Part shown: positions 16,768 through 25,509 of the stretch, in pieces
How the letters are laid out: each line of letters starts with the position of its first letter
Position numbering within the stretch: the stretch's first letter is position 1
Source: an uncultured Bacteroidales bacterium
Lineage (GTDB): Bacteria; Bacteroidota; Bacteroidia; Bacteroidales; UBA932
Reading direction: 5' to 3'
Assembly (NCBI GenBank): GCA_944322605.1
Contig: CALUPD010000021.1
Coordinates: 1-64,000 of the forward strand
Length of the DNA stretch: 64,000 nt
Notes under the pieces: generated by a model
Databases searched by the model: none
Seen by the model: the letters and a program-made list of their open reading frames with translations, nothing else
Told to the model about the DNA's origin: nothing
Translations under genes and position numbers: made by a program

Positions 16768-19700
16768 ATGAAATTCGCTGAATATAAAAATCTGGATTTG
16801 GTTGGGATAAACCGGGAGATACTTGAAAAATGGCGTGCGGAATCGTGCTTCGAAAATACTTTGAAAGCAAGGGCGGGCGCGGACAAATTCATATTTTTCG
16901 AGGGCCCTCCGTCAGCCAACGGCATGCCCGGGATACATCATGTCATGGCAAGGGCGATAAAAGACGCTTTTTGCCGCTATAAGACACAGAGAGGATACCT
17001 TGTGAACCGCAAGGCCGGATGGGACACTCACGGATTGCCCGTAGAGCTCGGCGTGGAGAAAATGCTGGGGATAACCAAAGAGGATATAGGCAAGAAGATT
17101 TCTATCGAGGATTATAATGCGGCCTGCAGGAAGGAGGTGATGAAATATACCAAGGAATGGGTGAATCTTACTGAAAGGATCGGCTATTGGGTGGATATGG
17201 AAAACCCGTACATAACCTATGACAACAGGTACATAGAGACTCTTTGGTATCTTTTGAAGGACATATACGGAAAAGGCCTGCTATACAAGGGATATACGAT
17301 TCAGCCTTATTCGCCTGCGGCAGGAACGGGCCTCAGTTCCCATGAGTTGAACCAGCCGGGATGCTACAGGGATGTCAAGGATACGACAGCCGTTGTCCAG
17401 TTCAGGATAATAAGGAACAGTTCATCCGAGTTTCTGTTCGACGACAGCGGTGTGCCTGCGCATTTTCTGGCGTGGACTACGACTCCGTGGACATTGCCGT
17501 CCAATACCGCATTATGCGTCGGCCCGCAGATAACATACGTAAGGGTCAGGTCGTATAATCCGTACACAGGCGATCCGGCTGTCTATGTCGTTGCAGAGTC
17601 TCTTGTGGATTCGGTATTCAATCCGAAAGCCAAAGGCATTGCAATCGAGGATTATAAGCCGGGCGACAAGCTTGTGCCTTACAAGGTTCTCGACGGGAAG
17701 TTCAAGGGAAGCGAATTGACAGGAATATCATACGAGCAGCTTATTCCGTGGTTCAGGCCTGATGACGGAGCATTCAGGGTGATTCCGGGCGATTATGTCA
17801 CGACTGAAGAAGGGACGACAGGCGTCGTGCATATAGCGCCGACTTTCGGAGCGGACGACAGCAAGGTTGCCAAGGCTACAGGCGTTCCTCCTTTGATGGT
17901 GATCGACAAGAATGGCGAAAAGCAGGCCCAGGTAGACAGGAAAGGCCGCTTTTACCGCATAGAGGATATGGATCCGGAATACGTAAGGGAAAGGGTTTCT
18001 CCTGCTTATAACGAGTTTGCCGGCAGGTACGTGAAGAATGCCTATGATCCGGATCTCGGTCCTGACGATCCTACCCTTGACATTGATTTGTGCGTGATGC
18101 TGAAGCAGCAAGGTCTCGCTTTCAAGATTGAAAAGCAAGTCCATTCGTATCCGCATTGCTGGAGAACAGACAAGCCGGTTCTGTATTACCCTTTGGATTC
18201 GTGGTTCATAAAAACGACGGCAGTGCAGGACAGGCTCATGGAATTGAACAAAACCATAAATTGGAAGCCTGAATCCACAGGGAGCGGAAGGTTCGGAAAA
18301 TGGCTTGAGAACCTTCAGGACTGGAATTTGTCGCGAAGCAGGTATTGGGGAACACCTCTTCCTATATGGAGGACCGAGGACGGCTCTGAGGAAAAGTGCA
18401 TAGGCTCCGTTAAGGAATTGTATTGCGAAATAGAAAAATCCGTTGCTGCCGGCTTGATGAAAACCAATCCTTTCAAGGATGCGGGATTCAATCCTGACGA
18501 CATGTCGAAAGAAAATTATGACAGGATAGATTTGCACAGGCCTTATGTGGATGACCTGATATTGGTTTCCGATTCCGGACGTCCGATGAGGAGGGAACCT
18601 GACATAATCGATGTATGGTTTGATTCGGGGTCCATGCCGTATGCTCAGGAAGGGCTTGCCAATCTCGGAACGGACAGGTTCGGGCAGACTGCGGATTTCA
18701 TAGCAGAAGGCGTGGATCAGACCAGGGGATGGTTTTTCACCTTGCATGCGATTTCTACCATGGTCAGCGACAAGGTTGCATTCAAGACGGTGCTCTCCAA
18801 CGGGCTTGTGCTCGACAAGGACGGAAACAAGATGAGCAAACGTCTCGGCAATGCGGTGGATCCGTTTGACGCTCTTGACAGGTACGGCGCGGATTCGTTG
18901 AGATGGTACATGCTCACGAATTCACAGCCGTGGGATAATCTGAAATTCGATTTTGCCGGAGTGGATGAAGTCAAAAGGAAATTCTTCGGCACGCTGTACA
19001 ATACATATTCTTTCTTTGCCCTTTACGCGAATGTGGACGGATTCGATGCGAAAGCTGCCGAAATTCCGGTAGAAAAAAGGCCGGAAATAGACAGATGGAT
19101 AATATCCCTTTTGAACACGCTCGTGAAAAATGTCGTGGATTCATACGAGAATTACGATGTTACCGGCGCAGGAAGGATGATAAGCGATTTCGTATGCGAT
19201 CACCTGAGCAATTGGTACGTAAGGCTGAACCGCAAGCGTTACTGGGGAGGCAAGATGGATGAAGACAAGCTCGCTGCATATCAGACTTTGTATTCATGCC
19301 TGGAAACAGTCGCTATCCTGGCCGCACCAATAGCTCCTTTCTTCATGGAAAGGCTGTTCCTCGACCTTAATGCCGTATCAGGAAAGCATAAGGAATCCAC
19401 GGTGCACGCGGTTCTTATGCCGGAAGCAGACGAATCCCTTGTGGACAAGGCTCTTGAGGAAAGGATGGACTTGGCGCAGAAGAGTTCTTCGATGATACTT
19501 GCGCTGAGAAGGAAAGTGAATATAAAAGTAAGGCAGCCTCTTGCCAAGATAGTGATTCCGGTGATAGATCCGAAATTGCGCGACCAGTTCGAGAAAATAG
19601 AGCAACTTGTTCTTAATGAAGTGAATGTCAAGTCTGTGGAATTCATAAACGATACTACGGGGATCATAACGAAGAAGATCAAGCCTAATTTCAAGACCCT

Positions 19701-20187
19701 TGGCAAGAAGTACGGAAAGCAGATGAAGGAAATATCGTCTGCGTTTGCCGGATTTTCGCAGCAGGACATAGCGCAGCTGGAAAGCCTCGGGAAATTGGAA
19801 ATAGATCTTCCTTCGGGCAAGGTGCTTGTCATGGAAGGCGATTACGAGATAAGCTCCGAGGACATGCCGGGATGGCTTGTCGCTACCGAAGGGAAACTGA
19901 CCATAGCTTTGGACATAACCGTGAATGAGGCATTGAGAAGGGAGGGTACGGCCCGCGAACTTGTGAACCGTATCCAGAACCTTAGAAAGGACTGCGGATT
20001 CGAGGTTACCGACAAGGTCAGCGTAGTTGTTGAGGCGATTCCTGAAATTGAGGATTCAATGAAGGATTTCAAGGAATACATAGCGTCGCAGACATTATGC
20101 AGCAGCATAGTTGCAGGAAATGCCGATGGCGGGCGCGAAGTCGAATGGAACGACGGAACGTTGAAGATAAGGATCGAAAAGGCGTAG
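16768..20187 (+). CDS. ileS: Isoleucyl-tRNA synthetase
   Basis: 1139 residues, class I synthetase. FFEGPPSANGMPGIHHVMA carries the HIGH motif in the GIHH form common in Bacteroidota and in the longer IleRS type. GWDTHGLPVELGVEK follows, the CP1 editing domain lies in the first half, and the second signature is GNKMSKRLGNAVDPFDAL. The WDNLKFDFAGV / DRWIISLLN region and the anticodon-binding domain complete it. It charges tRNA-Ile and edits Val-tRNA. No riboswitch or T-box is visible in the short leader. Guanine deaminase follows directly. Confidence 0.97.
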   Translation: MKFAEYKNLDLVGINREILEKWRAESCFENTLKARAGADKFIFFEGPPSANGMPGIHHVMARAIKDAFCRYKTQRGYLVNRKAGWDTHGLPVELGVEKMLGITKEDIGKKISIEDYNAACRKEVMKYTKEWVNLTERIGYWVDMENPYITYDNRYIETLWYLLKDIYGKGLLYKGYTIQPYSPAAGTGLSSHELNQPGCYRDVKDTTAVVQFRIIRNSSSEFLFDDSGVPAHFLAWTTTPWTLPSNTALCVGPQITYVRVRSYNPYTGDPAVYVVAESLVDSVFNPKAKGIAIEDYKPGDKLVPYKVLDGKFKGSELTGISYEQLIPWFRPDDGAFRVIPGDYVTTEEGTTGVVHIAPTFGADDSKVAKATGVPPLMVIDKNGEKQAQVDRKGRFYRIEDMDPEYVRERVSPAYNEFAGRYVKNAYDPDLGPDDPTLDIDLCVMLKQQGLAFKIEKQVHSYPHCWRTDKPVLYYPLDSWFIKTTAVQDRLMELNKTINWKPESTGSGRFGKWLENLQDWNLSRSRYWGTPLPIWRTEDGSEEKCIGSVKELYCEIEKSVAAGLMKTNPFKDAGFNPDDMSKENYDRIDLHRPYVDDLILVSDSGRPMRREPDIIDVWFDSGSMPYAQEGLANLGTDRFGQTADFIAEGVDQTRGWFFTLHAISTMVSDKVAFKTVLSNGLVLDKDGNKMSKRLGNAVDPFDALDRYGADSLRWYMLTNSQPWDNLKFDFAGVDEVKRKFFGTLYNTYSFFALYANVDGFDAKAAEIPVEKRPEIDRWIISLLNTLVKNVVDSYENYDVTGAGRMISDFVCDHLSNWYVRLNRKRYWGGKMDEDKLAAYQTLYSCLETVAILAAPIAPFFMERLFLDLNAVSGKHKESTVHAVLMPEADESLVDKALEERMDLAQKSSSMILALRRKVNIKVRQPLAKIVIPVIDPKLRDQFEKIEQLVLNEVNVKSVEFINDTTGIITKKIKPNFKTLGKKYGKQMKEISSAFAGFSQQDIAQLESLGKLEIDLPSGKVLVMEGDYEISSEDMPGWLVATEGKLTIALDITVNEALRREGTARELVNRIQNLRKDCGFEVTDKVSVVVEAIPEIEDSMKDFKEYIASQTLCSSIVAGNADGGREVEWNDGTLKIRIEKA

Positions 20188-20254
20188 TGTCATGAGCTGT
20201 AATTCCGGCATGGATAAATTCGAAGATCCGCTGGCCGTGAAAGGCGGAAGCGAA

Positions 20255-20722
20255 ATGGATGAAAAATTCATGTCCGCAGCAATAGGGCTTGCGCTTGAAA
20301 ATGCGGCAGGCTGCGGCGGAGGCCCTTTCGGCGCTGTGATAGTGAAAGATGGAGAGATAGTTGCTTCTGCCTCTAATTCCGTGACAGTGGACAATGATCC
20401 TACCGCGCATGCGGAAATCAACGCCATAAGGCAGGCGTGCAGGAAGCTCGGTACTTTCTCTCTTGACGGATGCGTTCTTTATACCAGTTGCGAACCGTGT
20501 CCTATGTGCCTTTCGGCGGCTTATTGGGCGCGTATCGCAAAGATATATTATGCGGCAGGAAGAAAGGAAGCGGCGGATGCCGGTTTCGACGACGCCTTCA
20601 TATATGAGGAAATTCCGCTTGGCCCTTCGGAAAGGTCGATACGCTCCGTCAGGATAATGGCGGCAGAAGGCGAGAGGCCTTTCAGACTTTGGGCTTCCAA
20701 CGGGAATAAGACCGTTTACTGA
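20255..20722 (+). CDS. Guanine deaminase-like nucleoside/nucleobase deaminase
   Basis: 155 residues from the ATG at 20255. A start at 20192 is possible and would add 21 residues with no family resemblance. GGGPFGAVIVKDGEIVASA, DNDPTAHAEINAIRQA (HAE zinc and catalytic motif) and YTSCEPCPMCLSAAYW (PCxxC zinc ligands) are those of the cytidine-deaminase-fold guanine deaminases (GuaD type), which turn guanine into xanthine. The C-terminus ending in KTVY also fits that group. tRNA adenosine deaminase TadA is the alternative, but the GFDDAFIYEE segment favours GuaD. Confidence 0.85.
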   Translation: MDEKFMSAAIGLALENAAGCGGGPFGAVIVKDGEIVASASNSVTVDNDPTAHAEINAIRQACRKLGTFSLDGCVLYTSCEPCPMCLSAAYWARIAKIYYAAGRKEAADAGFDDAFIYEEIPLGPSERSIRSVRIMAAEGERPFRLWASNGNKTVY

Positions 20723-20771
20723 CGGACGGCTGATTCTCAGAATAAAATTAAGCGGCTTCTGAAATATTTGT

Positions 20772-20779
20772 TATCTTTA
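20772..20779 (+). promoter_or_regulatory. Weak -7-like element before the TraR/DksA gene
   Basis: TATCTTTA differs by one base from TAnnTTTG and lies 21 bases before the ATG at 20800. No convincing -33 element is present. Confidence 0.3.
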
Positions 20780-20799
20780 CACAATAAAAAATATAAATT

Positions 20800-21174
20800 A
20801 TGGAAAAGGTCCGTTATAGCGATGAAGAATTGCAGATGTTCAAGGAACTGATATTGGAGAAACTTGAAAAGGCCAAAGATGATTATGAACAGCTAAAGTC
20901 GGCGATTACACATAGCACCAGCAATGATACTGAAGATACTTCCCCTACGTTCAAGGTTTTGGAAGAAGGAGCTTCTACATTGTCAAAGGAAGAAGCCGGA
21001 CAATTGGCGCAGCGCCAGCTGAAATTCATTAAAAGCCTTGAAGCTGCCTTGGTCCGCATAGAAAACAAGACTTATGGAATATGCAGGGAAACAGGGAAGC
21101 TCATACCTAAAGAAAGGCTCATGCTTGTTCCTCATGCTACATTGAGCGTGGAAGCGAAAAACAAGAGAAAATAA
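20800..21174 (+). CDS. TraR/DksA-family protein with degenerate zinc finger
   Basis: 124 residues. A helical N-terminal half is followed by the DksA-like segment YGICRETGKLIPKERLMLVPHATLS near the end. Classical DksA binds zinc through four cysteines, but here only the Cys of GIC remains and the other positions are Thr, Pro/Lys and His/Ala. Such zinc-poor versions are common in Bacteroidota. DksA/TraR proteins bind the RNA polymerase secondary channel; a similar role here is inference. It sits eight bases before lspA. Confidence 0.8.
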   Translation: MEKVRYSDEELQMFKELILEKLEKAKDDYEQLKSAITHSTSNDTEDTSPTFKVLEEGASTLSKEEAGQLAQRQLKFIKSLEAALVRIENKTYGICRETGKLIPKERLMLVPHATLSVEAKNKRK

Positions 21175-21181
21175 TCGGCTT

Positions 21182-21805
21182 ATGAAACTTACCAAAGGCA
21201 GGCTCTCCGTTGTTTTGATTATTGTTTTCCTGTTGGTCGACCAGATTTCCAAAATACTGGTCAAGACTAACATGACGATAGGCGAATCCATTCCCGTGTT
21301 CGGGAACTGGTTTCAGATACTGTTCATAGAAAATAACGGGATGGCTTTTGGAATGCATTTGGGAGGGGAGTTCGGAAAATTTCTTCTGACTTTCCTCCGT
21401 ATTGTTTTTTCCGTATTCGTAATAATTTTCTTAAGGAAATTGGTCAAGTCTCCGGCTTCATCCAAAGGATTGGTGGCCGGTGTTTCCCTTGTGCTAGTGG
21501 GCGCAATCGGAAACATAATCGACAGCCTCCTTTACGGCGTGTTGTTCGGAGTGTCTACCCCTTCTGCTGTTGCTGAATTCTTGCCGGACGGCGGCGGTTA
21601 TGCTCCTGTTTTCTTCGGCAAGGTAGTGGACATGCTCTATTTTCCGATAATAGATTCGACATGGCCCGAGTGGATGCCTTTCGTGGGCGGAGAAGATTTC
21701 GTGTTCTTCAGCCCGGTATTCAATATCGCCGATTCATGCATAACTGTCGGCATCCTCTATCTCATCATCTTCCAGTGGAAAAATCTTAGCAGGTTTTTAA
21801 AATAA
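21182..21805 (+). CDS. lspA: Lipoprotein signal peptidase (signal peptidase II)
   Basis: 207 residues, inner membrane, four transmembrane helices. The catalytic aspartates are in GAIGNIIDSLLYG and VFNIADSCITVG, the conserved A8 family blocks, and LVDQISK and IENNGMAFG also fit. It removes signal peptides from prolipoproteins, consistent with the many lipoproteins in this window. A stretch of about 40 residues between the two catalytic blocks (VSTPSAVAEFLPDGGGY...) makes it longer than the E. coli enzyme, as is usual in Bacteroidota. Confidence 0.95.
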   Translation: MKLTKGRLSVVLIIVFLLVDQISKILVKTNMTIGESIPVFGNWFQILFIENNGMAFGMHLGGEFGKFLLTFLRIVFSVFVIIFLRKLVKSPASSKGLVAGVSLVLVGAIGNIIDSLLYGVLFGVSTPSAVAEFLPDGGGYAPVFFGKVVDMLYFPIIDSTWPEWMPFVGGEDFVFFSPVFNIADSCITVGILYLIIFQWKNLSRFLK

Positions 21806-21807
21806 CC

Positions 21808-22087
21808 CGCAAGCCGAGTGCAGAACCCCAAGCTCGCTTGAGGGTTCTGCCGAGGCGCAGCGGTTATTGCCGCGAGCGATAGCGAAGCGGAAATAACCCG
21901 CAAAACATGAACGGTCTCCATGCCTGGATGCCTGCTTCAAGCTCGCTTGAGGGTTCTGCCGAGGCGCAGCGGTTATTGCCGCGAGCGACAGCGAAGCGGA
22001 AATGACCCGCAAGAAACACATGAACGGTCTCCATGCCTGGATGCCTGCTCCAAGCTCGCTTGAGGGTTCTGCCGAGGCGCAGCGGTT
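21808..22087. repeat. Tandem hairpin repeat array 1 (about 109-113 bp units)
   Basis: The gap between the convergent lspA and dxs genes holds two full units and one partial one, starting with AAGCTCGCTTGAGGG at 21830, 21939 and 22052. Each unit has a palindrome centred on AAGC-TC-GCTT, then TGCCGAGGCG, then a second hairpin (GGTTATTgCCGC pairing with GCGGaAATAACC). The first copy is preceded by AAGCCGAGTGCAG, whose AGAACCC pairs with GGGTTCT further on. The same arms flank different palindromes in the arrays at 33940 and 39575. Units differ by a few bases. No gene is visible, and bases 22088-22175 show nothing recognisable. Confidence 0.85.
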
Positions 22088-22175
22088 GAACATGCTATTT
22101 CAAATCTAACGCCTGAACCATTCTCCTTCTAGATTCCTGCGTGGCTGTTACAATACAATTTAAGATGATGTATCC

Positions 22176-24041
22176 CTATCGGATTAGATCGAGTATCGCT
22201 TTGGCTATGCTGTCCGGGTCGTAGCCGCATTCGGCGGTCAGTTCTTTTATCGTGCCCTGTTCGATGAACCTGTCAGGAATCCCGAAAGGAATGATCCTGA
22301 GATCCGGATTGCGGGATGCGACGTATTCCGACACTTCGCCGTACAGGCCGCCCTTGAGGCATCCGTCCTCGATGGTTATGGCGGTATGGAATTTTTCGCA
22401 AACTTCGTCTAAGATAGAAGTATCGATTGGCTTGAGAAACCTCATATTGTAATGGGCTATGCTGGCTTCAGGCGCGGAATCGCGGACTTTTCTTATTGCT
22501 TCGGCAGCATAGTTCCCGGCTGTCCCTATCGTCAGTATCGAAAGGTCCTTTCCGTCGCATACCTTGATTCCCTTTCCGTATTCGATTTCCTCGAAAGGTT
22601 TTCTCCAGTCCAGTCCTTGTCCTTCCTGTCTCGGATATCGGATGATTGTAGTAGGGTTCTTTTCAAGGGTAGCAGAGTAGAACATGTTTCTCAGTTCTAT
22701 TTCGTTCATCGGAGCGGCGATGGCGATGTTCGGCACCGGCCTGAAGCAAGCCATGTCGAATACTCCATGGTGCGTTGCTCCGTCTTCTCCGACAAGCCCG
22801 GCCCTGTCAAGGCAGAACACGGCCTTGAGGTTTTGGGTAGCCACATCGTGTATGACACTGTCATATGCCCTTTGCATGAAGCTGGAATATATATTGCAGA
22901 CGGGCAGCATTCCGTTGGCGGCAAGTCCGGCTGAAAATGTCACTGCATGCTGTTCGGCTATTCCTACGTCGAATACCCTTTGCGGTATTTCCCGCATCAT
23001 GATGTTCATCGAGCATCCTGTAGGCATCGCGGGTGTTATTCCCACTATCTTTTCATTCATCCTTGCCAGTTCGAGAAGCGTTTCTCCGAATACGTCCTGG
23101 TATTTGGATTTTCCGGATACCGATTTTATGCGTTTTCCGGTCTTTGAATCGAATGTGCCAGGCGCATGCCATGTTGTGGGTTCGTCTTCCGCCGCCTTGT
23201 ATCCTTTGCCTTTCTTCGTTACGACATGCAGGAGCTTCGGCCCTTTTATGTCTTTCAGGTTTCTCAGCGTGATTACGAGCTGTTCGAGGTTGTGGCCGTC
23301 GATTGAACCGAAGTAACGGAATCCCAAGGCTTCGAACAAAGTCCCTTTTTTGAAAATTGCGATTTTTGTCGAAAGGGATATTTTCTGGAAGAGGCTTCTC
23401 AATCTGCCTGCGCCGAGATGATTCCATATCCTGTTTTTAAGATTGTTGTAGGATTTGGAGGTGGCGGTCTTGACAAAGTAGTTATGGAGTGCGCTCAGGT
23501 TCTTGTCAATGGAAATGCCGTTGTCGTTGAGTATGACAAGTATGTCGCTTTTGAGCGAACCGGCGTTATTGAGGCCTTCGAATGCCATTCCTCCAGTCAT
23601 TGCACCGTCTCCGATTATCGCGACCACGTGTTCTCCTGAATTTTTCAGCCTTGCGGCAATATCCATCCCGAGGGCCGAGGATATGGATGTGGACGAATGT
23701 CCTGTTCCGAAAGCGTCGTATTCGCTTTCGGACATTTTAGGGAATCCGCTTATGCCTTTGTATTTTCTGTTCTGAAGAAATGCCTCCCTTCTTCCAGTCA
23801 GTATTTTATGCGTATAGGCCTGGTGTCCGACATCCCAGATGAGCTTGTCCTTAGGGGTGTCGTAGACATAGTGCAATGCAACCGTGAGTTCTACAGTCCC
23901 GAGGCTTGCTCCGAGATGCCCCGGGTTTTTCGAGCAGCAGGTTATCAGGTATTCCCGTATTTCTCCGCATAATTTTTTCAATTCCTTCGGACCGAGTTTT
24001 TTGAGGTCTTCCGGCGAATTTATGCTTTCAAGAATATTCAT
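22176..24041 (-). CDS. dxs: 1-deoxy-D-xylulose-5-phosphate synthase
   Basis: 621 residues, the usual length. Thiamine diphosphate binding is shown by GDGAMTGGMAFEGLNNAG and LNDNGISIDKN. GHSSTSISSALGMD, YSSFMQRAYDSVIHDVA and DRAGLVGEDGATHHG are the conserved transketolase-like blocks. It condenses pyruvate with glyceraldehyde-3-phosphate in the first step of the MEP isoprenoid pathway, whose ispF gene is also in this window at 47183. It ends the leftward run from lysS. Confidence 0.97.
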   Translation of the reverse strand: MNILESINSPEDLKKLGPKELKKLCGEIREYLITCCSKNPGHLGASLGTVELTVALHYVYDTPKDKLIWDVGHQAYTHKILTGRREAFLQNRKYKGISGFPKMSESEYDAFGTGHSSTSISSALGMDIAARLKNSGEHVVAIIGDGAMTGGMAFEGLNNAGSLKSDILVILNDNGISIDKNLSALHNYFVKTATSKSYNNLKNRIWNHLGAGRLRSLFQKISLSTKIAIFKKGTLFEALGFRYFGSIDGHNLEQLVITLRNLKDIKGPKLLHVVTKKGKGYKAAEDEPTTWHAPGTFDSKTGKRIKSVSGKSKYQDVFGETLLELARMNEKIVGITPAMPTGCSMNIMMREIPQRVFDVGIAEQHAVTFSAGLAANGMLPVCNIYSSFMQRAYDSVIHDVATQNLKAVFCLDRAGLVGEDGATHHGVFDMACFRPVPNIAIAAPMNEIELRNMFYSATLEKNPTTIIRYPRQEGQGLDWRKPFEEIEYGKGIKVCDGKDLSILTIGTAGNYAAEAIRKVRDSAPEASIAHYNMRFLKPIDTSILDEVCEKFHTAITIEDGCLKGGLYGEVSEYVASRNPDLRIIPFGIPDRFIEQGTIKELTAECGYDPDSIAKAILDLIR

Positions 24042-24092
24042 AGTACGATCGTGTTATATGGTTGTGCTTCCGCCACGTGCAGCGGAAGCTCT

Positions 24093-25469
24093 TTATCTTT
24101 CATTCGGCATTTGAAGCCCGTATCCTTTGATTCTGTCCAATTTTTTCAACGCGATAGCGACAATTATGGCAAGCATGCATATGATCACGAATACCGTCAT
24201 GGGCAGGGCGTAGTCATAGGATGGGATTTCTTTCCCGTCTGTTATTCTGACTCCTGTTATGCAATATTTGTCAAGCAGATAGCCAATCAGCACAGGTATC
24301 CCCCATAGCCCTATGTTCTGTATGTAATATGTCAATGCGATAGCCGTGCCGAATTGCTTTTCGGGCATGATCCGGGCCAGTGACGGCCACATTGCCGCCG
24401 GAACCAATGCATATCCTATGCCCAGCAGTATCATCAGCACTACTGCGATTATCCAGCTATGCACGAAAGGCAGGGCGAAAACAGTATGGACAAGCGTTAT
24501 CAGGCATGCTCCGAATATCATAAGATCGGCCCCGTGTCCTGCCTTGTCGTAAATTCTTCCGAACAGCGGAGACAATATTATGCATCCGAAAGGTATCATT
24601 GCAGGAATGGCTCCGGCCCATTTCGCGTCTACGCTGAATTTGTTTACCATCAGGTCTGTCGCAAATTTCGTAAATGGCGAGACGGCTGAATAGAAGAGGA
24701 CGCACAGTATGGCTATCATCCAGAATCCCGGATTTTTAATGATAGATGCGATGTCCTTTATGCTGAAAGACGATTCGGAGTCCGTCAGGTTTTCATGCAG
24801 CTGCCTGTCAAGTTTTTTATCGTAAATCGAGAATATGATAAAGCATAGCATTCCAAGCACTAACAGCGCAAGGGCCAAAAGTACGGGCCTTGCCACGTTG
24901 CCTGCCGCTTCCGCTATCATCGGGGAAAAAAGCAGGGCGGCTCCTTTGCCGAGTCTCGCCAGCGACAGCTGCAAGCCCATTGCCATTGCCATGTCCCTTT
25001 CCTTGAACCATTTTACTATTATTTTGGATACGGTAATGCCTCCGACTTCCGCGCCCACGCCGAAAATGGAGAATCCGAGGACCGCCCATGCTACCTGGGC
25101 CTTGTATGCCGTTCCGAATATGGTTATCTGGTGGTCTATAAGCGACGGATTGGATATGGCCCAGTATTTCAATGCTATTCCGGCGACCATAAGAAGCGCG
25201 GAGCCTATTCCGCAGAATCTTGCCCCCTTTTTGTCGAGGATGATTCCTCCGAATATCAGCATTCCGAGGAATACGTTGAAAAGGGAATAAGAACTGCTGA
25301 ACCAGCCGTATTCGAGGCTGTTCCAGTGGTTATATGTTTCTAAAAGGGTCTTGAGAGGAGAAAAAACATCGGCTGCCACGTATGCTGCGAACATCGTGAA
25401 TGATACAAGCAATAAAACACCCCATCTTAGAGGGGTGTCTCTTAATGTTTTTTCAATCCTGCATGTCAT
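24093..25469 (-). CDS. Major facilitator superfamily transporter, substrate unknown
   Basis: 458 residues with about twelve hydrophobic helices, inner membrane. The loop after helix 2 reads GGIILDKKGARFCGIG, a form of the MFS loop motif, and a second copy (GRIYDKAGHGADL) follows the central cytoplasmic loop. I see no substrate-defining motif. It lies between purA and dxs on the same strand with gaps of about 40-50 bases. A perfect 7-bp hairpin with a following T-run is present in its first codons (25417-25438). Confidence 0.85.
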   Translation of the reverse strand: MTCRIEKTLRDTPLRWGVLLLVSFTMFAAYVAADVFSPLKTLLETYNHWNSLEYGWFSSSYSLFNVFLGMLIFGGIILDKKGARFCGIGSALLMVAGIALKYWAISNPSLIDHQITIFGTAYKAQVAWAVLGFSIFGVGAEVGGITVSKIIVKWFKERDMAMAMGLQLSLARLGKGAALLFSPMIAEAAGNVARPVLLALALLVLGMLCFIIFSIYDKKLDRQLHENLTDSESSFSIKDIASIIKNPGFWMIAILCVLFYSAVSPFTKFATDLMVNKFSVDAKWAGAIPAMIPFGCIILSPLFGRIYDKAGHGADLMIFGACLITLVHTVFALPFVHSWIIAVVLMILLGIGYALVPAAMWPSLARIMPEKQFGTAIALTYYIQNIGLWGIPVLIGYLLDKYCITGVRITDGKEIPSYDYALPMTVFVIICMLAIIVAIALKKLDRIKGYGLQMPNER

Positions 25470-25509
25470 TTTCGGAGAATCCTTTCTGCCTTGGAATAGT
25501 CTTGGGATT

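Noticed and set aside
17728-18747. 339-codon open frame antisense to ileS
   Set aside because: It lies entirely within the ileS coding sequence, shows no family motif and follows from codon bias of the real gene.
20800-21174. Inactivated DksA pseudogene
   Set aside because: Loss of zinc cysteines is common in Bacteroidota TraR/DksA-like proteins, and the frame and conserved PHATLS segment are intact.
21797-22093. 98-codon minus-strand frame across array 1
   Set aside because: It translates the tandem repeat and has no resemblance to a protein.
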